Source: Methylophilus sp. 42
GTDB taxonomy: Bacteria > Pseudomonadota > Gammaproteobacteria > Burkholderiales > Methylophilaceae
Direction of reading: 5' to 3'
Assembly (NCBI RefSeq): GCF_000384155.1
Contig: NZ_KB913031.1
Coordinates: forward strand, 1,798,001 to 1,862,000
Length of the DNA stretch: 64,000 bases
Positions 9,681 through 17,928 of the stretch are shown piece by piece. A program made the translations under genes and the position numbers. The notes beneath the pieces were generated by a model. The model had not been told where the DNA came from, made no database searches, and worked only from the letters and a program-made list of their open reading frames with translations. Position 1 is the first letter of the stretch; the number at the start of each line of letters is the position of its first letter.

Positions 9681-9971
9681 CTACACAGCAGGCGGTTCCC
9701 GCGTTTCACCCTGCTCTAATTGATATAACCATGCCAGTATCTCGGCGATCGCCTGATACAACTGCGGCGGAATATGGGCATCCAGTTCTACCTGCATCAA
9801 CAGGCTCAACAAGGCCTGCGACTCATGCACATACACCTCATGTTCTTTCGCCAGCGCAATAATGCGCTCAGCCAGTAAACCATTGCCTTTGGCAACCACG
9901 CGTGGCGCTAGGTCACCGGCTTCATAAGCCAGGGCGACAGCAGACTGCGTATACAGTTTATCCTGCTGCAT
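9681..9971 (-). CDS. FlhB C-terminal-domain homologue (FhlB)
   Basis: The protein has 96 residues from the ATG at 9971 (MQQDKLYTQSAVALAYEAGD). It matches the cytoplasmic domain of FlhB/YscU export-switch proteins (APRVVAKGNGLLAERIIALA, then HIPPQLYQAIAEILAWLYQL) without the membrane part. It lacks the NPTH autocleavage motif: the corresponding stretch begins after that point. Such stand-alone FhlB proteins often follow a fliK paralogue, as here, where it overlaps the upstream fliK-like gene by 14 bases. It may partly substitute for or modulate the FlhB specificity switch. Confidence 0.85.
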   Translation of the reverse strand: MQQDKLYTQSAVALAYEAGDLAPRVVAKGNGLLAERIIALAKEHEVYVHESQALLSLLMQVELDAHIPPQLYQAIAEILAWLYQLEQGETREPPAV

Positions 9972-11097
9972 ACTGCCGCCTGTCTTGCGCCGTGTCATCC
10001 TGGCTAATCTGTAAAGACTCCAGTTTTAAACCCGCAGACTGCAAACTCATCGCCAATTGGCTACGGCCAGACTGCATCTCTTTCAAAGCCTTGTCATCTT
10101 CCGATTCAACACGTACGCTGAAACGTCCGTTAACAATGGTGATCTTGACTGACACCTCACCCAGGCGCGGCAAATGCAAGGTCAGGTCGCTCTGCAAACT
10201 GTTCAACACCGGCTCGTCTGACGAATGGGCCGAGTTCTCCTGCTCATTCACTTGCCATTGCATGGTTTGCCCTGGCCACACCTCGCCGTGCCACACCACG
10301 CGCTGCTGTTCCAGCACTTGTAACTGCTGCGCGACCATCTCTGGCGGCACCAGGCCGGGTTTGTTTTGTGGCTCCTGCAATAACTGGTGCCAGGGCCGGC
10401 TCCCCAGTGTCGCTTCTTTCAGGTGCGACTCATAAAACAGGCCAGAGCTATCCAGCGCATGTTTCAGGTCTTGTGCCAGTACTTGTGGTTTTTGCGGGCT
10501 ATGACTGACCACGGTTTGTGCTTGCAAAGCGGTGGTTTGTTGCTGAAATTCAGAAGAACTTAGCCAGCGTTGCAAATGCTTGGCCGGGCTACTCAGTTCA
10601 ACCAGGCTGGCTTGGCCAGCAGCTGTTTTTACCATGTCCTGCAGATGCTCGCCATGATCGGACTGTGACATATCTGTCAGCAAGGCGGTCTCAGTCAAGT
10701 GTGCTGTGCCGGTGTTGGCCTGGCTATTCCCTGGCTGCACACCCCATTTCACTTGCGGCAGGATATCTTTGCCTGCGCCTTGTTGCGCCAGACCCATAAA
10801 CTGCATATGCAGGGTTTGCTGTTGTGCCAGGTGGGCAGGCAGCTGCATCTGTACCGTTGTTGGTGCTTGGTTAGGAAGTTGGATTTGAACCTTGAACTGT
10901 GCCAGCTCTGAGGTTTTGGCGGCCCCTGTTTCTTTTTGCAGAATCAGACCAGTGAACTGCATGCCAGGTCGCATGCGCTCCCATAAAGGGGCTTCAGACT
11001 GCGTGCCTTCGACCGGCATGATCGAAGAAACTGCACGCAAGCTCTCTGTTTCACTCGCGATAATACGTTGTGAGAGAACTTGCGGAATCGGTAACAT
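9958..11097 (-). CDS. Second FliK-family hook-length control protein
   Basis: The 379-residue protein has a FliK-like C-terminus (LHLPRLGEVSVKITIVNG, followed by LAMSLQSAGLKLESLQISQD). The upstream part is Gln-rich and weakly conserved. Its overlap with the FhlB gene suggests joint translation and function in export-substrate switching. Many betaproteobacteria carry a fliK-like plus fhlB pair besides the canonical fliK. It could act as a spare ruler or a chaperone-like partner of FhlB. Confidence 0.75.
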   Translation of the reverse strand: MLPIPQVLSQRIIASETESLRAVSSIMPVEGTQSEAPLWERMRPGMQFTGLILQKETGAAKTSELAQFKVQIQLPNQAPTTVQMQLPAHLAQQQTLHMQFMGLAQQGAGKDILPQVKWGVQPGNSQANTGTAHLTETALLTDMSQSDHGEHLQDMVKTAAGQASLVELSSPAKHLQRWLSSSEFQQQTTALQAQTVVSHSPQKPQVLAQDLKHALDSSGLFYESHLKEATLGSRPWHQLLQEPQNKPGLVPPEMVAQQLQVLEQQRVVWHGEVWPGQTMQWQVNEQENSAHSSDEPVLNSLQSDLTLHLPRLGEVSVKITIVNGRFSVRVESEDDKALKEMQSGRSQLAMSLQSAGLKLESLQISQDDTAQDRRQYAAG

Positions 11098-11430
11098 CTA
11101 TATCACGTCCGGGGGGATGCGCGCATGTAATTGCGCATCAAAGATCATATCGGTGATGCGGTGCATGACCGGATAGAGCAAATTCCTGATTTCACCATCA
11201 TCAGCCAAAATCTTTTGCACCAAGGCCTGTTTACGGGCATTGAGTTCTGGTGTCAGTGCCTGAGACTCCAGACGCATAGTTTGCTCCAGGCTTTTGACCA
11301 CTTCGAGTTTGAGCATATAAGACTGCTCCAGCTCGGTGACTTTTTCCCAGGCATCCTTGCGTGCCGCAATCAGCATCTGCTCCATCAGTTTTGCGGCAGA
11401 TTCGTAAGTATTAATCAGTGCTTGTGACAT
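11098..11430 (-). CDS. fliT: Flagellar chaperone FliT-like protein
   Basis: The protein has 110 residues from the ATG at 11430, one base after the fliS stop (TAAGATG). It is all-helical and similar in size to FliT, the export chaperone of the filament cap FliD (MSQALINTYESAAKLMEQML; WEKVTELEQSYMLKLEVVKS). FliT sequences diverge widely, so the call rests on size, helicity and position directly after fliD-fliS. In enterics FliT also restrains FlhDC; whether it does so here cannot be seen. Confidence 0.75.
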   Translation of the reverse strand: MSQALINTYESAAKLMEQMLIAARKDAWEKVTELEQSYMLKLEVVKSLEQTMRLESQALTPELNARKQALVQKILADDGEIRNLLYPVMHRITDMIFDAQLHARIPPDVI

Positions 11431-11431
11431 C

Positions 11432-11935
11432 TTAGGCTCCGGCAGTGGCCAAACGGTTAACTTGCCCCATCTGTTGCAATTCATTTGTTTTCTGGGCGAC
11501 CATCTGGCCCAAAGACATATCCGCTTGCACTGGACGCGCCATGGCTGACTTTTCCAGTGTTTCCCACGCGCTTTTTAATTCCATCAGTAAATGTTGAATT
11601 TCTTGTACTTTTTTCGCATCCTGACGCACGCTGGCTTCCATCAGCGTACGTGTCATGTATTGATAAAGCTGGTCCAGATTTTGTGCAATGTTGCCACCAG
11701 CACGCTTGTCCAGGCAGGCACGTAAGCCGCTATCGACGATAGTCACTGCTTGGGTCAGGTACTCACCTTTTTTGACAATATCGTGCTGAGCCATTGCTTG
11801 CTGGGCATGAATGCAGGCTGAAATTGCGCCGTCATACAGCATGACGATCAGTTTCAATGGGCTGGCATCCACCACACCGGTTTCCAACCCTACGCTTGCA
11901 TAAGCATTGACACCTAATTTTTTCATCCCGAACAT
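11432..11935 (-). CDS. fliS: Flagellin export chaperone FliS
   Basis: FliS binds the C-terminus of flagellin and prevents premature polymerisation. It has the typical N-terminal AYASVGLETGVVDASPLKLI and LYDGAI motif followed by the four-helix bundle with the LDQLYQYMTRTLMEAS stretch. The length of 167 residues is slightly above average because of a C-terminal tail. It belongs to the flaG-fliD-fliS-fliT run downstream of fliC. Confidence 0.95.
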   Translation of the reverse strand: MFGMKKLGVNAYASVGLETGVVDASPLKLIVMLYDGAISACIHAQQAMAQHDIVKKGEYLTQAVTIVDSGLRACLDKRAGGNIAQNLDQLYQYMTRTLMEASVRQDAKKVQEIQHLLMELKSAWETLEKSAMARPVQADMSLGQMVAQKTNELQQMGQVNRLATAGA

Positions 11936-12016
11936 TTTTGACTCCTGAATTCTGCTTTAAAGCGTATGGTTTACGATAATTTGCCAGCCGCTCGCTACAG
12001 ACATCTACCGCTTCAA

Positions 12017-13684
12017 CTAACTGTTGGCGCTAATTGCGGCCAGTTGTGAGGTCAGGTTGGTGCTGGTACTTTGCAGACTACTGAGCAAGGCATCCAGCTT
12101 CGCATACTGTGCACGGTAACGTGCTTCAATGGCAGGCAGCTTGGCATTTATATCATCGGCCTTTTTGTTCAAATCTTTAATGGAACTTGAAATACCATCT
12201 GTTTTTGTGGTCAATGCGCCTTCGCTATCCAGCCAGCCGTCCAGCAAGCTGCTGAGCTCCCCTGCCAGGCCTTTGCTGAAGGTCACCGTACCACGACTGC
12301 CAGTCGCGGTGCCAGTGACGTTCAATTGCAGTCCATAGCTGCCATTGCCGGTCACGCCAGTGAGCACAGAACCAGTGGTATTGGCCGTCACGCCGTTAAT
12401 CGTACCAATCGCATTGACACCATTACCACCCAGTTGCGTAATATTCACCGCATAGGTTCCAGAGGCCGTGTCATCCTTGCTACTGATAAAAGTCACTTGC
12501 GGATCGGTAGACGTCGCCGACGGCGAGAATAACTTGGCCACATCACTCACATTGGTGGTGATGGCTTTTTGCAGTTTGGTACTGTCCAGCGTCAATGCAC
12601 CCGTTGACCCCATGGTGACCCCAATATCGGTCAGCGTTTTAAACGTGGTGGCCGTCGGCGAAGATGCCGACAACATGGATTTCAACTTCACCATGATATC
12701 GCGCGCCGTCGAGTCTCCCAGCAGTGCGCCGTTTGAACTGGAGCCCGCCGAGACAAACTTGGTGAGGTTGCGCATGCTGGTATTGAGTGCGTTATAGGCA
12801 TCGACAAAACTTTGCACTGCGGTCTGTATGGCATCGGTATCGGTGCTGACACTCAGCGTATTACTGGCCGAGGTGACCGACTTCAACGTCAAGGTTACCC
12901 CTTGAATCACATCAGACACCGTATTGCTGGATTTACTGATGCTCATGCCATCCACGGTCAGCAAGGCATTCTTCGCCGCCGTCATTTGCGTCATGTTATT
13001 GCTGCTGGCCAAGGGATCGTAGGCTAATGCAGACAGCCCACCAGTGTCCGTATTGTTACCATCATCATCTGCCACCGATATTTTGAGACTATTCACCTCG
13101 CCGGTGTCTTTAGACGTAATCACCAGGCGATTACCGGTACCATCATTGACAATAGAAGCCGAGACCGACGCATTTTTTGCATTGATCGCATCACGGATAC
13201 CTGCCAGCGTATTGTTACCGCTGGTGATATCTATGGTGATATCGGACTTGTCTGCGTTGGCCGTAAATGAAGCAGGTGCAGTACCGGTAGTACCAAAAGA
13301 GATGGTGATTTTGCCGGTGCCGACGATGTCGGTGGCACTACTGTAAGCCGAAGTGGCCAGTTTTTGTGAAGTCGCCAGCTGGCTGACCGTCACATTGTAA
13401 TTACCGAGAACGGCTGTGCCATTCGCAGTTGCGCTGATACTGGTGCTATCACTGGCAGTGACGGCTTGCGCATTAAACTTGGCTGCGGTAGCCAGTTTAT
13501 CAACGGCCGTTTGAAAAGTGCTTAAGCCGCTTTTCAATGTGCTGTACGCTGACAGCTTGGTATTGTAAGACGATATTTTGGTTTGAATATCGGTCAGGGG
13601 TTGCTGTTCCGCTTGCATCTGCGCAGTGACCAAAGAGTCAATAGGCAGGCCAGATGCGCCAGTAGAGGATACAATCGCTGTCAT
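12017..13684 (-). CDS. fliD: Flagellar filament cap protein FliD
   Basis: FliD (HAP2) forms the cap under which flagellin subunits fold into the filament. The N-terminal HAP2 domain (SGLPIDSLVTAQMQAEQQPL) and the C-terminal helical coiled coil (IEARYRAQYAKLDALLSSLQ) are clear. The middle is Thr/Ser/Asn-rich, as expected for a surface-exposed part. At 555 residues it lies within the family range. Confidence 0.96.
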   Translation of the reverse strand: MTAIVSSTGASGLPIDSLVTAQMQAEQQPLTDIQTKISSYNTKLSAYSTLKSGLSTFQTAVDKLATAAKFNAQAVTASDSTSISATANGTAVLGNYNVTVSQLATSQKLATSAYSSATDIVGTGKITISFGTTGTAPASFTANADKSDITIDITSGNNTLAGIRDAINAKNASVSASIVNDGTGNRLVITSKDTGEVNSLKISVADDDGNNTDTGGLSALAYDPLASSNNMTQMTAAKNALLTVDGMSISKSSNTVSDVIQGVTLTLKSVTSASNTLSVSTDTDAIQTAVQSFVDAYNALNTSMRNLTKFVSAGSSSNGALLGDSTARDIMVKLKSMLSASSPTATTFKTLTDIGVTMGSTGALTLDSTKLQKAITTNVSDVAKLFSPSATSTDPQVTFISSKDDTASGTYAVNITQLGGNGVNAIGTINGVTANTTGSVLTGVTGNGSYGLQLNVTGTATGSRGTVTFSKGLAGELSSLLDGWLDSEGALTTKTDGISSSIKDLNKKADDINAKLPAIEARYRAQYAKLDALLSSLQSTSTNLTSQLAAISANS

Positions 13685-13720
13685 TTCTTAATCTCCCAAC
13701 CGTCTATTTAAAACGCAATA

Positions 13721-14065
13721 TCAGGCTGTCTGTCGTACCACCAGCCCGCGTAATTTATCCAGCGTTTTACTGATGGCCAACACCTCTTCATTGGGGATTT
13801 GGCGTAATACCTTTTGTGTTTCGGTATCCACCACTTTCACAATGATGCGGTCGCTGTCATCATCGATAGAAAACTCTATCGTTTGTAACGCTGGTGCTAC
13901 ATACTCATTTAACTTTTTGACTGCACCGCTAATCGCAGCTTTGTCATTCACATCGGCCGTCACTTTATCCGCAGCTGATTCAGCATATTTCACCAGTTTC
14001 AAACTACTGGCTGCCTGTACACCCTGCAAACTGCCACCTACACCATTTATAGATGAGTCACTCAT
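13721..14065 (-). CDS. flaG: FlaG family protein
   Basis: The small protein (114 aa) has the FlaG core in its second half: LQTIEFSIDDDSDRIIVKVV followed by TQKVLRQIPNEEVLAISKTL. FlaG proteins influence filament length or stability, and their genes usually sit between flagellin and cap genes, as here. AAAAGGAG lies eight bases before the ATG. Confidence 0.92.
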   Translation of the reverse strand: MSDSSINGVGGSLQGVQAASSLKLVKYAESAADKVTADVNDKAAISGAVKKLNEYVAPALQTIEFSIDDDSDRIIVKVVDTETQKVLRQIPNEEVLAISKTLDKLRGLVVRQTA

Positions 14066-14089
14066 GATGTTGCTCCTTTTACCTAGGCC

Positions 14090-14118
14090 AAATCCACAGG
14101 GTCTAGGCCTGTGGATTT
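14090..14118 (-). terminator. Hairpin between fliC and flaG
   Basis: A perfect 11-bp stem (AAATCCACAGG / CCTGTGGATTT) with a 7-base loop follows the fliC stop on the minus strand. It lacks a strong U-run. It probably acts as a partial terminator or 3' stabiliser that keeps fliC mRNA far above flaG-fliD message. Confidence 0.6.
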
Positions 14119-14137
14119 AGCGTTACCGTGTGATGTA

Positions 14138-14935
14138 TTAACCTCTCAGCAATGTCATCACTTGGTTAGGCAACTGGTTCGCTTGAGCCAGCATCGCAGT
14201 ACCAGCTTGTTGCAGAATCTGTGCACGTGTCATCTTGGCTGTTTCTGAAGCGAAGTCAGCATCAGTGATACGTGACTTGGCAGCAGACATGTTCTCAGAC
14301 GCTACGCCCAAGTTGCTTACTACTGAAGCAAAACGGTTTTGGTAAGCACCCAATGTCGCACGGCTAGTGTTTACAGCAGTCAATTGTGCGTCAATCGCAG
14401 TAATCGCATCTGATGCAGCATCTGCTGAAGACAATGAACCAGACAGGGAAGCTGCTGAAACAGAAGCCACGCTGATGGTATCGCCACTGTCAGCACCAAT
14501 CTGGAAGTTATAACCAGCACCGAAAGCTGCCTGACCGTTAAACTTGGTTGCAGTGCTCAAACGAGTCAGTTCATCTTTCAGTTGCGCAAATTCTGTATCC
14601 AGGTTTGCACGGTCACCAGAGCTGTAGGAACCGTTGGCTGCCTGTACAGCCAGTTCACGCATACGTTGTAATGAGTCAGTTGCGCTGCTCAAACCACCTT
14701 CTGCAGTTTGCAGGAAAGAGATCGCATCGTTAGCGTTACGTGTTGCAACATCCATACCGCGAACTTGTGAGTCCATACGTGTTGCAATCGCCATACCAGC
14801 CGCATCATCTTTAGCGCTGTTAATACGCAGACCAGAAGACAAGCGTTGAATAGAAGTATTCAGGCTGCTTTGTGAAGCGTTTAAGTTACGTTGTGCATTC
14901 AAGGATGCCAAGTTGGTGTTAATTACTGAAGCCAT
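14138..14935 (-). CDS. fliC: Flagellin
   Basis: This is the filament subunit. The N-terminal D0/D1 signature (MASVINTNLASLNAQRNLNA, SSGLRINSAKDDAAGMAIA) and the C-terminal D1/D0 (NRFASVVSNLGVASENMSAA, QILQQAGTAMLAQANQLPNQ) are strongly conserved. At 265 residues it is a minimal flagellin. The surface-exposed middle (about residues 150-190) is very short and rich in Ser, Ala and Thr, which offers potential O-modification sites. A sigma-28 promoter lies about 110 bases upstream. It adjoins the phosphonate and glycosyltransferase island. Confidence 0.97.
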   Translation of the reverse strand: MASVINTNLASLNAQRNLNASQSSLNTSIQRLSSGLRINSAKDDAAGMAIATRMDSQVRGMDVATRNANDAISFLQTAEGGLSSATDSLQRMRELAVQAANGSYSSGDRANLDTEFAQLKDELTRLSTATKFNGQAAFGAGYNFQIGADSGDTISVASVSAASLSGSLSSADAASDAITAIDAQLTAVNTSRATLGAYQNRFASVVSNLGVASENMSAAKSRITDADFASETAKMTRAQILQQAGTAMLAQANQLPNQVMTLLRG

Positions 14936-15047
14936 GTTAAATCTCCTTTAGAGTCGTATACCCAGTTAAGTGTCAAATCGTCATGTTACTTTCAACGTTG
15001 ATCGCTATTTACCACTTAATGTTTGCTATCTAGCGTTGTTAGTTGTG

Positions 15048-15074
15048 TTATCGACCGCTTGCGAAATTTCTTTA
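15048..15074 (-). promoter_or_regulatory. Sigma-28 (FliA) promoter of fliC
   Basis: Read on the minus strand the sequence is TAAAGAAA, 11 bases, GTCGATAA. This is the sigma-28 pattern TAAAGTTT-N11-GCCGATAA with exact spacing and one mismatch in the -10. It lies about 110 bases upstream of the fliC ATG, which implies a long 5' leader. Confidence 0.82.
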
Positions 15075-15426
15075 ATACTTCTTGCAAATTTCTTTTTTCG
15101 ATCAATCATGCACTTGAAACTATTTACGACCCCTCCACCAAAATCTTTAGCCTTCTATCAAGAACTGCACAAAATTGTTTATACCAATCTATTTTATAAA
15201 AAGATGCGTCGTGACCATTAACCGAGCTAAATAGAGAATCTGTCTTAATTCTGCTTTTAAAGCACACCGCTTTCAGACCCTGTCCATGACCGCTGTATCA
15301 CACAAGATATAAGGCCGGTTTTCCGCGTTTATCTGCAAATCATTCTTAGGCATTGCCAACGATAATCAGGCTATCCAATTCGCATACCTTATATAAGGTA
15401 TCCAAAAGACTACGAAGGAGTTTTGC
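15075..15426. other. Non-coding region between fliC and the phosphonate operon
   Basis: This AT-rich region must hold the promoter of the phosphonate operon at its right end. I see no convincing gene: the short open stretch at 15108-15221 lacks a ribosome binding site. The only clear structure is the palindrome at 15384-15401. AAGGAG sits at about 15415, in front of the first gene. Confidence 0.6.
15384..15401. promoter_or_regulatory. Perfect 18-bp palindrome before the phosphonate operon
   Basis: ATACCTTATATAAGGTAT is a perfect dyad lying 25 bases before the ATG of the first phosphonate gene. Its centre could also serve as a -10-like element (TATAAG). This arrangement suggests an operator for a dimeric regulator, but no candidate regulator gene lies adjacent. 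Confidence 0.5.
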
Positions 15427-16725
15427 ATGGCATCCGTTTATGTAGGTATGACCGTAGACATTCTGCACCATGGCCATATCAATATTATTGAGCAGGCCAG
15501 AAAGTACGGCGACGTCACCATCGGCCTGTTATCAGACGCAGCGGTCGCAGACCATAAACGCCTGCCCTACCTGACGTATGAGCAACGCAAACAGATCGTC
15601 GAGAATATTCGCGGTGTGGTCAATGTGGTGCCGCAAGAAGAATGGGACTATGCGCCCAACCTGCTTAAATACAAACCAGACATCATGGTGCATGGCGACG
15701 ACTGGCTGGAAGGCCCGCTGGTGCCCTACCGTGACCGTGCACGTGCCGCATTGGCCGAGTATGGCGGCCACCTGATCGAGATTCCTTATACACGTGGCGT
15801 GTCTTCGAATGAAATGCTCGGCCAGATCCAGGCCCTGGGTACCACGCCGGATATCCGTCGCCGTACCCTGAAAAGGTTACTCACCGTCAAACCGATTTCA
15901 CGTTTTATTGAGGCGCATAATCCGATCTCTGCCCTCATTGCCGAACATGTGACGGCGCAACGTAATGGCAAAACTTGCCAGTTCGACGGTTTCTGGTCCA
16001 GTTCATTGACCGACTCCACTGCCCGCGGCAAACCAGATATTGAAGCGGTTGAAATCAACAGCCGCCTGTCTAATATTAATGACATCTTTGATGTCACCAC
16101 CAAACCTTTAATTATGGATGCCGATACCGGCGGCAAACTGGAGCACTTTGAGCTCAATGTGCGCAGCATGGAACGCCTGGGTATTTCCGCCACCATTATT
16201 GAAGACAAAATTGGTTTAAAAAAGAATTCCTTATTTGGTAACGAAGTGCCGCAGTTGCAGGATGAGATTGAGCCCTTCTGCGAAAAAATCATGGCAGGCC
16301 GTGCTGCACGTGTGAGTGATGACTTTATGGTGATTGCGCGTATCGAAAGCCTGATCCTGGAAAAAGGCATTGCCGATGCAGTTAAACGCGCACAAGCTTA
16401 CGTAGGCGCGGGCGTCGATGGCATCATGATTCACAGCCGCCAGAAAGCACCGGACGAAGTGTTTGAGTTTGCCAAAATCTTTAAATCCGAATTTCCGACC
16501 ATTCCGCTGGTCTGCGTCCCCACCAGTTACAACAAAGTGACTGAGGAAGAACTGGCCGCACACGGCTTTAACCTGGTGATTTATGCCAACCATATGATGC
16601 GTGCTGCCTATCCGGCCATGCAGAATGCCGCCATGGAAATCCTCAAAAATGGCAGGACCGCAGAAATCGAAGCCAGCCTGATGTCGATTAACGATGTGCT
16701 GGAACTGATTCCAGGCACTAAATAA
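15427..16725 (+). CDS. Cytidylyltransferase-phosphoenolpyruvate mutase fusion
   Basis: Residues 1-145 form a nucleotidyltransferase with the HxGH motif (DILHHGHINIIEQA) and a GVSSNEM closing motif, as in TagD- and PntC-like enzymes. Residues 150-432 form a PEP mutase of the isocitrate-lyase superfamily. The mutase signature EDKIGLKKNS (about 259-268) replaces the KKCGH of lyases, and LIMDADTGG supplies the metal site. The mutase converts PEP to phosphonopyruvate, the committed step of C-P bond formation. The fused cytidylyltransferase would activate the final phosphonate, probably 2-aminoethylphosphonate, as a CMP ester. It is the first gene of a six-gene operon. Confidence 0.92.
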   Translation: MASVYVGMTVDILHHGHINIIEQARKYGDVTIGLLSDAAVADHKRLPYLTYEQRKQIVENIRGVVNVVPQEEWDYAPNLLKYKPDIMVHGDDWLEGPLVPYRDRARAALAEYGGHLIEIPYTRGVSSNEMLGQIQALGTTPDIRRRTLKRLLTVKPISRFIEAHNPISALIAEHVTAQRNGKTCQFDGFWSSSLTDSTARGKPDIEAVEINSRLSNINDIFDVTTKPLIMDADTGGKLEHFELNVRSMERLGISATIIEDKIGLKKNSLFGNEVPQLQDEIEPFCEKIMAGRAARVSDDFMVIARIESLILEKGIADAVKRAQAYVGAGVDGIMIHSRQKAPDEVFEFAKIFKSEFPTIPLVCVPTSYNKVTEEELAAHGFNLVIYANHMMRAAYPAMQNAAMEILKNGRTAEIEASLMSINDVLELIPGTK

Positions 16726-16752
16726 CCGTAACCAGATAAGCGGAGTATTCTG

Positions 16753-17928
16753 ATGATACATGCCGAGGATTTTTTAAACGCCTTGCAAAACGAACAGGTG
16801 CAGTTTTTTGCTGGCGTGCCCGACTCCCTACTCAAAGAACTGTGTGCCTGCTTTTCAGACGCCCTGGCTACCAGCCAGCATGTGATTGCCGCCAATGAAG
16901 GTGGTGCGATTGGTTTGGCCATTGGCCACTACCTGGCAAGCCATCAACCGGCGCTGGTCTATATGCAAAACTCCGGCCTGGGCAATGTGGTGAATCCGAT
17001 TGCGTCACTGGCGGATCCACAGGTGTATGGCATTCCTATGTTATTGGTCATTGGCTGGCGCGGAGAGCTGAATGCGCATGGCGAACAGATCCATGATGAA
17101 CCGCAGCATGTCAAACAAGGCCAAATCACCCTATCACAACTCGACGTTCTGGGCTTGCCTTACCAGGTGATGGCTGATGATATAGACAGCGCCCATGCGC
17201 AAATGCGAACATTGTTGCAGCAGGCGATGACACGTCAGGGCCCCGTCGCACTGGTGGTGCGCAAACAAAGCTTTGCGCCGTATAAGCCAGTGAAAACAAC
17301 AGCAGCCCCCGCCTCTGCCATGGCAGATAAGTTGCCCGTGCTGGAAAGCCGTGAGCACATGATTGGACAGATTGTGTCAGCGTTGCCACAAGAGGCTGCC
17401 GTGGTGGCCACCACCGGCATGGCCTCACGTGAACTGTTTGAGCTGCGCAAAGCGCAACAGGCCGGACATGGCCGCGATTTTCTGACCGTGGGTGGCATGG
17501 GCCACGCCTCACAAATTGCCTGCGGCATTGCACTGGCACAGTCAGACCGGCAAGTGATCTGTATTGACGGTGATGGTGCCATGCTGATGCATATGGGCAG
17601 CCTGACCATCAGTGCCCAGCAATCCAATCTGCTGCATATTGTGTTGAATAATGGCGCGCACGACTCTGTGGGTGGCCAGCCAACCGTTGCCGCGCAACTC
17701 ACACTCTCAGACATTGCCAGTGCTGCCGGCTATGCACAGGTCTACAGTGTGTCTGGCGCAGAATCATTAAACACAGTGTTGCAACAAGCCTTAGCCAGCG
17801 GCAAAAGCAGCTTTATTGAAGTACTGTGCCGCAAAGGCGCACGGGCTGACCTGGGTCGGCCGACGCGTACCCCGGCACAAAACAAACAGGATTTTATGCA
17901 GTTTTTAACCGAGGTGGAATATGCCTGA
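16753..17928 (+). CDS. Phosphonopyruvate decarboxylase
   Basis: This thiamine-diphosphate enzyme pulls the PEP mutase equilibrium forward by decarboxylating phosphonopyruvate to phosphonoacetaldehyde. It has the family N-terminus (FFAGVPDSLLKELC), the catalytic Glu region (AANEGGAIGLAIG) and the ThDP motif GDGAM (about residue 271) ending in LNNGAHDSVGGQ. The 391-residue length is typical. It follows the mutase gene by 27 bases and overlaps the aminotransferase gene by 8 bases. Confidence 0.93.
   Translation: MIHAEDFLNALQNEQVQFFAGVPDSLLKELCACFSDALATSQHVIAANEGGAIGLAIGHYLASHQPALVYMQNSGLGNVVNPIASLADPQVYGIPMLLVIGWRGELNAHGEQIHDEPQHVKQGQITLSQLDVLGLPYQVMADDIDSAHAQMRTLLQQAMTRQGPVALVVRKQSFAPYKPVKTTAAPASAMADKLPVLESREHMIGQIVSALPQEAAVVATTGMASRELFELRKAQQAGHGRDFLTVGGMGHASQIACGIALAQSDRQVICIDGDGAMLMHMGSLTISAQQSNLLHIVLNNGAHDSVGGQPTVAAQLTLSDIASAAGYAQVYSVSGAESLNTVLQQALASGKSSFIEVLCRKGARADLGRPTRTPAQNKQDFMQFLTEVEYA

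Noticed and set aside
15108-15221. Short plus-strand open frame upstream of the phosphonate operon
   Set aside because: It is 37 residues from its ATG with no ribosome binding site, and the composition matches AT-rich non-coding sequence that also contains the fliC promoter region.
15427-16725. Reading the C-terminal domain as an isocitrate- or methylisocitrate-lyase
   Set aside because: The loop reads EDKIGLKKNS, the PEP mutase form, while the true lyase at 58078-58953 has KRCGH.
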